A stretch of 9,781 nucleotides of DNA from Emcibacter sp. (GTDB lineage: Bacteria; Pseudomonadota; Alphaproteobacteria; Sphingomonadales; Emcibacteraceae), in contig JAKIUQ010000031.1 of NCBI GenBank assembly GCA_021647465.1, forward strand, positions 1 to 9,781, read 5' to 3'. Of the stretch, positions 1 through 7,768 are shown piece by piece. Position numbers and translations under genes: made by a program. The first letter of the stretch is position 1. Every line of letters begins with the position of its first letter. The notes beneath the pieces are model-generated. The model was not told where the DNA came from. It did not search any database and worked only from the letters and a program-made list of their open reading frames with translations.

Positions 1-122
1 CCGCCGGTTTCCGCTAGCACTTTCGTGATCGCCGCCGTCAAGGTCGTCTTGCCGTGGTCAACATGCCCGATTGTCCCAATGTTACAATGCGGCTTATTAC
101 GTTCAAACTTCTCTTTAGCCAT
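1..122 (-). CDS. tuf: Elongation factor Tu, N-terminal 40 residues (cut by window edge)
   Basis: EF-Tu is the GTPase that carries aminoacyl-tRNA to the ribosomal A site in the cytoplasm. The visible frame starts MAKEKFERNKPHCNIGTIGH, the familiar EF-Tu N terminus, and continues with the P-loop GHVDHGKT at residues 19-26, which binds the GTP phosphates. The ATG at 122-120 is preceded by AAGGA (131-135) at 8 bases, which supports this start. The gene runs off the window, so switch regions and domains 2 and 3 are not seen. It lies 79 bases downstream of fusA as the last visible gene of the str operon. I see no convincing promoter in the gap (123-201), so co-transcription with fusA is inferred. 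Many proteobacteria carry a second tuf copy elsewhere, so tufA or tufB cannot be assigned. Confidence 0.97.
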   Translation of the reverse strand, partial: MAKEKFERNKPHCNIGTIGHVDHGKTTLTAAITKVLAETG

Positions 123-201
123 TTTTCAAGTCCTTCTCACTTATATTCAAGCGTCTCGCTTTTTCCTCACGAGAAAAGTTAGTTTCAAATTCAATATTTA
201 C

Positions 202-2277
202 TTACGCAAATTGCTCTTTAATCTTATCTACCTCACTTTGAGGCACCTCAGCATAATGGTCGAACTGCATAGAATATGTCGCCCGTCCCTGACTGAAAGA
301 CCGCAATTGATTCACATAACCAAACATGTTGGCCAGCGGCACTTTTGCGGAAATTACGGTATTTGGTCCGCGTGTTTCAGATCCTGAAATCTGACCACGA
401 CGAGATGAAATGTCACCAATCACATCACCCATATAATCCTCAGGAGTCACAACTTCGACATCCATCATTGGTTCTAGAATTTTAATGCCGGCCTGCTTTG
501 CAGCTTCTCGCATACCCGCCCGGCCAGCGATTTCAAAGGCCATCACGGAACTATCAACATCATGATAGGCCCCGTCGGTCAGGCGAATGCTGAAGTCAAT
601 AATCGGGAAGCCAATCAAGGCGCCCGTCGCGGCGATATCTCTAATGCCTTTTTCAACACCGGGGATATATTCTTTAGGAATATTACCGCCTTTGATCTCG
701 TCATGGAAAAGGATTCCCGAGCCACGCTCTCCCGGCGTAATGGTAAATTTAATACGGCCAAATTGACCAGAACCACCTGATTGCTTCTTATGGGTATAAT
801 CAATATGAGCTTCCCGCGCAATCGATTCACGGTAAGCCACTTGCGGCGCACCAACATTCGCTTCAACACCGAATTCGCGCTTCATACGATCAACCAGAAT
901 ATCAAGGTGAAGTTCACCCATTCCGGAAATGACGGTCTGCCCGCTTTCTTCGTCTGAACGAACCCGGAAACTTGGATCTTCCTGAGCCAGACGGTTCAGC
1001 GCGATACCCATTTTTTCCTGATCTACTTTGGTCTTTGGCTCAACCGCAACAGAAATAACCGGATCCGGAAATTCCATACGCTCCAGCACGATCTGATTAA
1101 GGCTGTCGCACAAGGTGTCACCCGTTGTCGTCTGCTTAAGCCCGCAAAGCGCCACAATATCACCTGTTCGCGCCTCTTTGATATCTTCGCGAGAGTTGGA
1201 ATGCATTTGCAGCATACGCCCAACCTTCTCTTTACGGCCCTTAACAGAATTAATGACCATCGTCCCCGCTTCCAAAACGCCGGAATAGATACGTGCGAAA
1301 GTCAAGGTCCCGACAAATGGGTCCGTCATCACTTTAAAAGCCAAGGCAGAGAAAGGCGCATCATCCGATGGCGGACGAGACATGGGCTCGTCACTGTCCA
1401 CAGCAAGACCTTCAACGTCTTTAATATCAAGCGGCGATGGCATAAAATCAACGACAGCATCCAAAAGTGTTTGAACGCCTTTATTCTTAAAGGCTGTCCC
1501 TGTCAAAACCGGAACAAAATCACCCGCAATCGTTCCCTTGCGGATCAAGACTTTGAGCGTCTCAACAGAAGGCTCTTCACCCTCCAGATAGGCTTCCATA
1601 ACAGCCTCGTCCTGCTCAACAACCATATCCAGCATTTCGGTACGATACGCGGCAACATCATCGGCGATATCCGCCGGAATTTCCACTTCGGAATAATTGG
1701 CGCCCATAGCCTCATCTTCCCAGATGATGCCAATATTTTTCACCAGATCCACATGACCTTTATATTCTGCCTCAGAGCCAATGGGATACTGCAATACGAG
1801 CGCATTGGAACCAAGCCGTTCCTTAATCATATCAACGCAGCGGAAAAAGTTAGCGCCCATCCGATCCATCTTATTAACGAAGCACATGCGCGGCACATCA
1901 TATTTATCCGCCTGACGCCATACTGTTTCAGATTGCGGCTCAACACCGGCCACAGAATCGAAAACCGCGACCGCACCATCAAGCACGCGCAGCGAACGCT
2001 CAACCTCAATTGTAAAATCGACGTGACCCGGGGTATCAATAATATTGATACGGTGATCATCCCAGAAGCAAGTCGTTGCCGCAGAGGTAATGGTTATACC
2101 GCGCTCTTGCTCTTGCTCCATCCAGTCCATAGTGGCTGCGCCATCATGAACTTCACCTATTTTATGACTAACGCCGGTATAATATAATATCCGCTCAGTC
2201 GTTGTCGTCTTACCCGCATCAATATGGGCCATAATGCCGATATTGCGATAATCCTCAAGGGGAGTAGTACGTGCCAT
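202..2277 (-). CDS. fusA: Translation elongation factor G
   Basis: EF-G is the ribosomal GTPase that drives translocation of tRNA and mRNA after peptide bond formation, and with RRF it splits post-termination ribosomes. The protein is 691 aa, the usual bacterial length. The G domain shows the P-loop AHIDAGKT (17-24), switch II DTPGH (81-85) and the guanine-specificity motif NKMD (135-138). The C-terminal half carries the domain IV/V sequences typical of EF-G, including YHDVDSS and RGQISG, and ends at a TAA at 204-202. The start ATG at 2277-2275 gives the expected N terminus MARTTPLEDYRNIGIMAHID. The upstream site is modest (AAAGGT, about 9 bases away). The gene follows rpsG by 25 bases and precedes tuf, the normal str order. 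No frameshift or missing domain is visible. The fast-type signature residues fit canonical EF-G rather than a tetracycline-resistance relative such as TetM. Confidence 0.99.
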   Translation of the reverse strand: MARTTPLEDYRNIGIMAHIDAGKTTTTERILYYTGVSHKIGEVHDGAATMDWMEQEQERGITITSAATTCFWDDHRINIIDTPGHVDFTIEVERSLRVLDGAVAVFDSVAGVEPQSETVWRQADKYDVPRMCFVNKMDRMGANFFRCVDMIKERLGSNALVLQYPIGSEAEYKGHVDLVKNIGIIWEDEAMGANYSEVEIPADIADDVAAYRTEMLDMVVEQDEAVMEAYLEGEEPSVETLKVLIRKGTIAGDFVPVLTGTAFKNKGVQTLLDAVVDFMPSPLDIKDVEGLAVDSDEPMSRPPSDDAPFSALAFKVMTDPFVGTLTFARIYSGVLEAGTMVINSVKGRKEKVGRMLQMHSNSREDIKEARTGDIVALCGLKQTTTGDTLCDSLNQIVLERMEFPDPVISVAVEPKTKVDQEKMGIALNRLAQEDPSFRVRSDEESGQTVISGMGELHLDILVDRMKREFGVEANVGAPQVAYRESIAREAHIDYTHKKQSGGSGQFGRIKFTITPGERGSGILFHDEIKGGNIPKEYIPGVEKGIRDIAATGALIGFPIIDFSIRLTDGAYHDVDSSVMAFEIAGRAGMREAAKQAGIKILEPMMDVEVVTPEDYMGDVIGDISSRRGQISGSETRGPNTVISAKVPLANMFGYVNQLRSFSQGRATYSMQFDHYAEVPQSEVDKIKEQFA

Positions 2278-2302
2278 CTTTTATTAACCTTTAAACCTGC
2301 TA

Positions 2303-2773
2303 CTACCAGCGATAATGAGAGAATGCTTTATTCGCATCTGCCATCTTATGTGTATCTTCGCGTTTCTTTACAGAAGCGCCGCGATTATTCAGCGCATCAA
2401 GCAATTCACCCGCCAGACGTTCCGTCATGGTGTTTTCATTGCGCTTGCGTGACATATCTATCAACCAACGGATTGCCAGAGCCTGCGCACGATCCGCGCG
2501 CACTTCGATCGGCACCTGATAAGTCGCCCCGCCCACGCGGCGAGACTTAACCTCGACAGCCGGCTTGATATTAATCAACGATTGATGAAACACCTCAATC
2601 GGGTCCTGACCAGACTTGGACTTAACCATTTCAAGGGCACCATATACAATACCCTCAGCCGTAGACTTCTTACCATCAACCATGAGATTGTTGATAAATT
2701 TAGTCAAAACCAGATCACCAAATTTTGGGTCTGGAAGTACTTTACGTTTTTCAGCAGCGTGACGACGCGACAT
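2303..2773 (-). CDS. rpsG: 30S ribosomal protein S7
   Basis: S7 is a primary 16S rRNA-binding protein that nucleates assembly of the 30S head and lies near the E site. The frame encodes 156 aa, a standard bacterial length. It begins MSRRHAAEKRKVLPDPKFGD and contains the family signature around residues 15-44 (DPKFGD...NNLMVDGKKSTAEGIVY), the basic stretch VEVKSRRVGGATYQVP (73-88) from the beta-hairpin region, and the typical C terminus FSHYRW. The ATG at 2773-2771 has a strong AAGGA site (2782-2786) 8 bases upstream. It lies 43 bases after rpsL and 25 before fusA, consistent with one transcript. In E. coli, S7 represses its own operon by binding the rpsL-rpsG gap. Here that gap is short, and I could not recognise an equivalent site. 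Confidence 0.99.
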   Translation of the reverse strand: MSRRHAAEKRKVLPDPKFGDLVLTKFINNLMVDGKKSTAEGIVYGALEMVKSKSGQDPIEVFHQSLINIKPAVEVKSRRVGGATYQVPIEVRADRAQALAIRWLIDMSRKRNENTMTERLAGELLDALNNRGASVKKREDTHKMADANKAFSHYRW

Positions 2774-2816
2774 ATCTTAAATCCTTCTGGTCTCGAACAC
2801 TTTTGGTCTCAGGCCC

Positions 2817-3188
2817 TTATTTCGGCCGTTTTGTACCATATTTAGAGCGACTTTGACGGCGATCAGATACACCTTGCGTATCCAGAACACCCCGAAGTAC
2901 ATGATAACGAACACCCGGTAAATCTTTTACGCGGCCGCCCCGTATAAGCACAACACTATGCTCCTGGAGGTTATGACCTTCACCCGGAATGTAACTTGTA
3001 ACTTCAAAGCCATTCGTCAGGCGCACGCGGGCAACCTTGCGAAGGGCAGAGTTAGGTTTCTTAGGCGTTGTCGTATAAACACGCGTACATACACCGCGTT
3101 TTTGCGGGCAGGCTTCCAATGCCGGCACTTTGGTACGTGCGGGCTTGTCTTTGCGTGGTTTACGAACCAACTGGTTGATTGTCGGCAT
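2817..3188 (-). CDS. rpsL: 30S ribosomal protein S12
   Basis: S12 sits at the 30S decoding centre and contributes to accuracy of codon-anticodon recognition. The protein is 123 aa, the normal size, and shows the near-invariant segments PALEACPQKRGVCTRVYTTT (22-41), PKKPNSALRK (42-51) and RGGRVKDLPGVRYH (83-96). Lys43 and Lys88, where changes commonly give streptomycin resistance or dependence, are both wild type, as is Asp89, the usual beta-methylthiolation site. The ATG at 3188-3186 has TAAGGA with AAGGA at 3195-3199, 6 bases away. This is the first gene of the str operon. It follows a long leader containing a candidate attenuator (see the other entries) and is separated from rpsG by 43 bases. 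Confidence 0.99.
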   Translation of the reverse strand: MPTINQLVRKPRKDKPARTKVPALEACPQKRGVCTRVYTTTPKKPNSALRKVARVRLTNGFEVTSYIPGEGHNLQEHSVVLIRGGRVKDLPGVRYHVLRGVLDTQGVSDRRQSRSKYGTKRPK

Positions 3189-3370
3189 CTTAATTCCTTA
3201 AGTCTTATCACAATGCATACAACAAAGTGAACGGCATGCTTTTTACATAAAAAAAACAACAGAACAGGTCGAGCCCGTCCTGGCCATTCACAGAATCTCT
3301 ATTTTTTCGTTCTCTGAGCTTTTAGGCACAGCGTTTAGACTGTTTTGTCTACCACCTGACCTCAAAGAGT
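3189..3370 (-). promoter_or_regulatory. Long 5' leader of the rpsL-rpsG-fusA-tuf transcript
   Basis: If transcription starts 6-7 bases after the predicted -10 box, at about 3370, the leader is about 180 bases, long for a ribosomal protein operon that only needs a binding site. Reading 5' to 3' it contains a small hairpin with 5-bp arms (UAGAC/GUCUA, 3336-3340 with 3347-3351, loop AAAACA), which competes with an ACAG/CUGU pairing. Next come an A-rich stretch, a terminator-like hairpin with a U tract (3249-3282), and about 60 bases leading to the rpsL ribosome binding site. I could not find a clear long antiterminator pairing. The best candidate is a 5-base AGGUC near 3355 matching GACCU in the terminator's 3' arm, which is weak. 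The start site is predicted from sequence alone. Confidence 0.55.
3249..3282 (-). terminator. Terminator-like hairpin inside the rpsL leader (candidate attenuator)
   Basis: On the minus strand CAGGACGGG (3282-3274) pairs along all 9 positions with CCTGTTCTG (3268-3260), with two G-U pairs and loop CTCGA. It is followed by TTG and then eight consecutive T (3256-3249). This is the classic form of a Rho-independent terminator. It lies about 60 bases upstream of the rpsL start codon and well downstream of the best promoter, so it would stop transcripts before they reach the operon unless bypassed. The hairpin and U tract are seen directly. The attenuator role is inferred. Premature terminators ahead of rpsL have been described in other proteobacteria, as I recall including Rickettsiales, but I cannot tell whether this one is homologous. 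Confidence 0.75.
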
Positions 3371-3376
3371 GAGCGC

Positions 3377-3405
3377 ATACTATGTAGGGAGATATGAACA
3401 GTCAA
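3377..3405 (-). promoter_or_regulatory. Predicted sigma-70-type promoter of the str operon
   Basis: On the minus strand TTGACT (3405-3400, five of six bases of TTGACA) is followed after exactly 17 bases by TAGTAT (3382-3377, four of six of TATAAT). The -35 box is part of CTTGAC, a form common in alphaproteobacterial housekeeping promoters. An A/T-rich patch (GAAATATTTTG) lies immediately upstream and could act as an UP-like element. The site lies downstream of the rpoC terminator and upstream of the rpsL leader, where a separate str operon promoter is expected. I saw no better candidate between 3445 and 3189. Confidence 0.7.
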
Positions 3406-3445
3406 GCAAAATATTTCATCCTTTGATCGAACAGTTCATTTTATG

Positions 3446-3485
3446 AAAAAAGGCCGGAAAAACAGCATAAACTGTCCTTCCGACC
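3446..3485 (-). terminator. Intrinsic terminator of the rpoBC operon
   Basis: On the minus strand the arm at 3485-3472 (GGTCGGAAGGACAG) pairs without interruption with 3465-3452 (CTGTTTTTCCGGCC). This gives a 14-bp stem including three G-U pairs and a six-base loop (TTTATG), followed at once by six T (3451-3446). It begins about 65 bases after the rpoC stop codon and ends about 40 bases before the -35 box of the predicted rpsL promoter. Position, stem length and U tract all fit a strong Rho-independent terminator ending the rpoB-rpoC transcript. Confidence 0.9.
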
Positions 3486-3506
3486 TGGAATTTTCACGCT
3501 TTACCC

Positions 3507-3536
3507 GAGAAGCGCCCTTACCATAGGGCCGCCCTC
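3507..3536 (-). other. Interrupted hairpin just after rpoC
   Basis: Between the rpoC stop codon and the terminator, GAGGG-CG-GCCCT and AGGGC-GC-TTCTC can pair around the loop ATGGTA. This gives two 5-bp helices flanking a 2x2 internal loop, with two G-U pairs in the outer helix. No T run follows, so it is not an intrinsic terminator by itself. It could protect the 3' end of the transcript from exonucleases or be a chance structure. Confidence 0.4.
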
Positions 3537-3550
3537 GACATTTACCTGTG

Positions 3551-6500
3551 TCAGGCTGATTCTGCCGGAGCCGTATCCACCGTATCCAGAATATCAGCTT
3601 CGGGTTTGCCTTCTGCCTTAACCAGATCGTCCCGGTCTTTGGCCAGCAGACGGAACTCCTGCATTTTGGAACCTGTGCCCGCGGGGATCAAGCGGCCCAC
3701 GATCACATTCTCTTTCAAGCCAACCAGATGATCGCTCTTGCCCGCAACAGCAGCCTCGGTCAGAACCCGCGTTGTTTCCTGGAAAGATGCCGCAGAGATG
3801 AAGGAGCGCGTCTGAAGCGAAGCTTTTGTGATCCCCAGAAGAATCGGCTCGCCCTTGGCCGGCATCCTGCCAGCGGCTTCGGCCTTTATATTGGCTTCTT
3901 CGAATTCCTCACGGTCTACTTGCTCACCCAGCAGGAAGGTTGATTCGCCAGAAGCGGTAATTTCGACCTTCTGCAACATCTGACGCACAATCACTTCGAT
4001 ATGCTTGTCATTGATGCCCACACCTTGAAGGCGGTATACATCCTGTACCTCATCAACCAGATAATTGGCCAGCGCCTCAACCCCCATCGTCTTCAAAATA
4101 TCATGGGGCGCAGGATTGCCGTCAATGAGATATTCGCCGCGCCGGATAAAATCACCTTCCTGAACAGAAATATGCTTGCCCTTGGCAATCAGATATTCCG
4201 CCGGGCTCGCATCTTCATCCTTCGGACGAATACTGATCCGGCGTTTGTTTTTATAATCGCGGCCAAATTCAACATAGCCATCAACATCCGCGATAATCGC
4301 ATGATCTTTTGGACGGCGCGCTTCAAACAGCTCCGCCACCCGGGGCAGACCACCGGTAATATCCTTGGTTTTGGAAGCTTCGCGCGGAATACGTGCAACC
4401 ACATCACCCGCATGAACCTCATCACCGTCATTGACAGATAAAATGGCGCCAACGGACATAAAGTAACGCGCCTCAGTCCCATTGGTCAGCTCGACAACTT
4501 CATCATTGTCATCACGCAATGTAATGCGCGGACGCAGATCAGAACCCTTAGGCTGCGAACGCCAGTCAATAACAACTTTACTGGCAATACCGGTGGCTTC
4601 ATCAACATTTTCGCTGATGGAAACACCTTCCATCAAATCAACATAGCGGACAAGACCGCCGCGCTCTGTAATGATGGGCAGGGTATATGGGTCCCACTCA
4701 ACAAGCTTGTCACCATGAACCACTGCCTCACCGTCATCTTTGAACAGATGCGCGCCAAAGGGCACTTTATAGGTGACCCGCTCGCGGCCTTCTTCATCAA
4801 CGATAACAACTTCCATGTTACGGCTCATGACAACCAGACGGCCTTTTGAATCCTTAACCACATTACGGTTCAAAAGTTTGATTTTACCGTCATGGGAGGC
4901 TTCGTGGGTTGACTGTTCAGACACAGAGGATGCCGTGCCGCCAATATGGAAGGTCCGCATGGTCAACTGCGTGCCCGGCTCGCCAATTGACTGGGCCGCG
5001 ATAACACCAACTGATTCACCCAGATTCACCGGAATTCCCCGCGCCAAATCACGGCCATAACATTTACAGCAGATACCGCCGCGTGTCGCGCAGGTCAATC
5101 CAGAGCGAACCTTGACGATCGCAACGCCGGATCTTTCAACGATTTCAACCGTTTCTTCATCCAGATGCGCGCCGGCTTCAACGATAACGTCGCCGCTCAC
5201 CGGGTCTTTAATATCCACAGCCGCGCAGCGGCCCAGAATACGATCGCCCAGAGAAACAATCACGTCACCGCCGTCCGCGACTTCATTTATGTCGATGCCC
5301 TCTAATGTACCGCAATCTTCTTCGACCGTGACACAATCCTGCGACACATCCACCAAGCGGCGGGTAAGATATCCGGAGTTCGCGGTTTTCAACGCCGTAT
5401 CCGCAAGGCCCTTACGCGCCCCATGGGTGGAGTTGAAATATTCAAGAACGCTCAGGCCCTCTTTAAAGTTAGAGATAATCGGCTTTTCAATAATCTCGCC
5501 GGATGGTTTGGCCATCAGGCCGCGCATACCCGCAAGCTGTTTCATCTGCGCCGCAGAACCACGCGCGCCGGAATCAGCCATCATATAGATAGAGTTGATA
5601 TCAAGCGTCCGGCCATTCTCGTCAACACCGGTTTTCGAAATCTCCGCCATCATGGCATCGGCCACACGGTCAGTACATTGCGACCAGGCGTCAACCACCT
5701 TGTTATATTTCTCGCCCTGTGTGATCAGGCCCTGATTATACTGGGCTTCGAATTCCTTCACAGCCGCCGTTGTTTCATCGATCATGCCAACTTTGGCATC
5801 TGGTATGATCATATCATCCTTACCAAAGGAAATACCCGCATTACAGGCTTCGCGGAAACCAAGACGCATAATAGCATCGGCAAATAACACCGTCTCTTTC
5901 TGACCCGCATGACGATACACCGTATCAATGATGCTAGAAATATCCTTTTTGGTCAGATTATGGTTGATCAGATCAAACGGAATATTTGGATGTTTCGGCA
6001 GATGGCTGGCCAGCAACATACGGCCCGGCGTGCTTTCCACACGAACCGTGATGGGGTTAAAATTTTCATCCACAGTATGGTAACGGGCGGTAATTTTACT
6101 GTGCAGGGTAATAACCTTGTTAAAGAGCGCCTGTTCAATTTCCTCCATATCAGCGAAAACCATACCTTCGCCCGGCTCGCCCACTTTATCGAGGGTGATA
6201 TAATAGAGACCCAGAATAATATCCTGCGACGGCACAATGATTGGCTTGCCGTTTGAGGGGCTCAGGATATTGTTGGTGGACATCATCAAGACACGGGCCT
6301 CGAGCTGTGCTTCCAGGCTGAGCGGCACATGAACCGCCATTTGGTCACCGTCAAAGTCAGCATTAAAAGCCGCACAAACCAAGGGATGAAGCTGTATGGC
6401 CTTACCCTCGATCAATACAGGTTCGAACGCCTGAATACCAAGCCTGTGGAGTGTCGGCGCACGGTTAAGTAAAATCGGATGTTCGCGAATAACCACATCC

Positions 6501-7741
6501 AGCACGTCCCATACTTCGCGGCGTTCTTTTTCCACAAGTTTTTTGGCCTGTTTAATGGTCGTCGCAATACCAAGCTTGTCAAGCCGCGCATAAATAAACG
6601 GTTTGAATAGCTCAAGGGCCATTTTCTTCGGCAGGCCGCATTGATGCAGCATCAGTTCAGGCCCCACAACGATCACGGAACGACCGGAATAGTCCACCCG
6701 TTTTCCCAGCAGATTTTGACGGAAACGTCCCTGCTTGCCTTTCAGCATATCAGACAGGGATTTCAAGGGACGTTTATTGCCGCCCGTAATAACCCGGCCC
6801 CGGCGCCCATTGTCAAACAAGGCATCAACCGCTTCCTGCAGCATACGTTTTTCGTTACGCACAATAATATCCGGCGCGCGCAGTTCAATCAGACGTTTAA
6901 GACGATTATTCCGGTTAATCACCCGGCGATAGAGATCATTAAGGTCAGACGTGGCAAAACGGCCCCCGTCCAACGGCACCAAAGGCCGCAGTTCCGGCGG
7001 AATAACCGGCAGAATATCAAGGATCATCCATTCGGGACGATTGTCGGATTCAAGAAACCCTTCGATCACTTTCAAACGCTTGACGATTTTCTTTGGCTTC
7101 AGTTCAGATTTGGTCTCCGCCAATTCCTTGCGCAGATCAGCCTGCGCCTGTTCCAGATCAACATTTTCCAGCAAAAATTTGATCGCTTCAGCGCCAATAG
7201 CGGCGGTGAAACTATCATCACCGAATTCTTCCTGAGCGCGAACATATTCGTCTTCTGACAGAAGTTGGTTCATCTTCAAGCTTGTCAGCCCGGGCTCTGT
7301 CACAATGAAATATTCAAAATAGAGCACCCGCTCCAAATCTTTCAACGTCATATCAAGCACAAGACCAATCCGGCTTGGCAAAGATTTCAGAAACCAGATA
7401 TGCGCCACGGGAGCCGCAAGGTCAATATGCCCCATACGGTCGCGGCGAACTTTGCTGAGCGTGACTTCCACACCACATTTCTCACAGGTAATCCCGCGAT
7501 ATTTCATGCGTTTATATTTACCGCACAGACATTCATAATCCTTCATCGGGCCAAAAATACGGGCGCAAAAAAGGCCATCCTTTTCCGGCTTGAACGTCCG
7601 GTAATTAATGGTCTCGGGCTTTTTGATCTCCCCAAAAGACCATGACCTGATATGCTCGGCACTGGCAATGGTAATCTTGATCGTATCAAAAGTCTCCGGT
7701 TTTGAAACCGGGTTGAAGAAATTCATAACTTCTTGGCGCAT
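3551..7741 (-). CDS. rpoC: DNA-directed RNA polymerase subunit beta'
   Basis: Beta' forms the clamp and half of the active-site cleft of RNA polymerase. The 1396-aa product matches the proteobacterial length (about 1400). The N-terminal zinc site is C71, C73, C86 and C89. The catalytic loop NADFDGDQM (460-468) supplies the three Mg-binding aspartates D462, D464 and D466. The second zinc site is C810, C884, C891 and C894. The bridge-helix region lies around 770-805 and the trigger-loop start SIGEPGTQLTMRTFHIGG at 918-935. The long stretch between about 940 and 1130 corresponds to the proteobacterial insertion in the trigger loop. The ATG at 7741-7739 gives MRQEVMNFFNP, typical of alphaproteobacterial RpoC, with AGGAG (7751-7755) 9 bases upstream. 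It begins 27 bases after rpoB, consistent with co-transcription, and is followed by a terminator. No catalytic residue is missing. Confidence 0.99.
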   Translation of the reverse strand: MRQEVMNFFNPVSKPETFDTIKITIASAEHIRSWSFGEIKKPETINYRTFKPEKDGLFCARIFGPMKDYECLCGKYKRMKYRGITCEKCGVEVTLSKVRRDRMGHIDLAAPVAHIWFLKSLPSRIGLVLDMTLKDLERVLYFEYFIVTEPGLTSLKMNQLLSEDEYVRAQEEFGDDSFTAAIGAEAIKFLLENVDLEQAQADLRKELAETKSELKPKKIVKRLKVIEGFLESDNRPEWMILDILPVIPPELRPLVPLDGGRFATSDLNDLYRRVINRNNRLKRLIELRAPDIIVRNEKRMLQEAVDALFDNGRRGRVITGGNKRPLKSLSDMLKGKQGRFRQNLLGKRVDYSGRSVIVVGPELMLHQCGLPKKMALELFKPFIYARLDKLGIATTIKQAKKLVEKERREVWDVLDVVIREHPILLNRAPTLHRLGIQAFEPVLIEGKAIQLHPLVCAAFNADFDGDQMAVHVPLSLEAQLEARVLMMSTNNILSPSNGKPIIVPSQDIILGLYYITLDKVGEPGEGMVFADMEEIEQALFNKVITLHSKITARYHTVDENFNPITVRVESTPGRMLLASHLPKHPNIPFDLINHNLTKKDISSIIDTVYRHAGQKETVLFADAIMRLGFREACNAGISFGKDDMIIPDAKVGMIDETTAAVKEFEAQYNQGLITQGEKYNKVVDAWSQCTDRVADAMMAEISKTGVDENGRTLDINSIYMMADSGARGSAAQMKQLAGMRGLMAKPSGEIIEKPIISNFKEGLSVLEYFNSTHGARKGLADTALKTANSGYLTRRLVDVSQDCVTVEEDCGTLEGIDINEVADGGDVIVSLGDRILGRCAAVDIKDPVSGDVIVEAGAHLDEETVEIVERSGVAIVKVRSGLTCATRGGICCKCYGRDLARGIPVNLGESVGVIAAQSIGEPGTQLTMRTFHIGGTASSVSEQSTHEASHDGKIKLLNRNVVKDSKGRLVVMSRNMEVVIVDEEGRERVTYKVPFGAHLFKDDGEAVVHGDKLVEWDPYTLPIITERGGLVRYVDLMEGVSISENVDEATGIASKVVIDWRSQPKGSDLRPRITLRDDNDEVVELTNGTEARYFMSVGAILSVNDGDEVHAGDVVARIPREASKTKDITGGLPRVAELFEARRPKDHAIIADVDGYVEFGRDYKNKRRISIRPKDEDASPAEYLIAKGKHISVQEGDFIRRGEYLIDGNPAPHDILKTMGVEALANYLVDEVQDVYRLQGVGINDKHIEVIVRQMLQKVEITASGESTFLLGEQVDREEFEEANIKAEAAGRMPAKGEPILLGITKASLQTRSFISAASFQETTRVLTEAAVAGKSDHLVGLKENVIVGRLIPAGTGSKMQEFRLLAKDRDDLVKAEGKPEADILDTVDTAPAESA

Positions 7742-7768
7742 AGCCTTTATCTCCTGTTCAGTTCCGGT

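Noticed and set aside
123..201. Possible promoter or hairpin in the fusA-tuf gap
   Set aside because: A TATAAG-like -10 has no -35 partner at the right distance, and the CTTTTC/GAAAAAG inverted repeat is short and bulged with no T run. The gap seems to hold only the tuf ribosome binding site.
211..225. Plus-strand TTGCTCTTTAATC, a near-perfect boxA sequence
   Set aside because: It is on the strand opposite the genes and simply encodes the C terminus of EF-G (DKIKEQ) in reverse. No plus-strand transcription unit is evident there.
1201..2187. Long open frame on the plus strand opposite fusA (328 codons)
   Set aside because: It lies wholly antisense to the conserved G-domain half of EF-G. Its translation shows no recognisable domain, and the opposite frame is explained by codon bias in fusA.
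2774..2816. Repeated GAGACCA in the rpsL-rpsG gap as a possible S7 translational operator
   Set aside because: The repeats are direct, short and form no convincing stem, and the gap is much shorter than the S7 target of E. coli. This is not enough to call a regulatory site.
3362..3369. boxA-like CTCTTTGA at the predicted 5' end of the rpsL leader (minus strand)
   Set aside because: It resembles the NusB/S10 antitermination boxA core at seven of eight bases. However, it overlaps the predicted start site, no boxB or boxC is evident, and an 8-base partial match is weak evidence.
3396..3435. Direct repeat GAACAGT at 3396-3402 and 3429-3435 flanking the -35 region, 33 bases apart
   Set aside because: The spacing is close to three helical turns and could suggest an operator, but a 7-base repeat within about 100 bases is reasonably likely by chance and I recognise no known operator.
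6641..7258. 205-codon plus-strand frame opposite rpoC
   Set aside because: It lies entirely inside the conserved rpoC coding region on the other strand, shows no recognisable protein features, and is best explained as a shadow frame.
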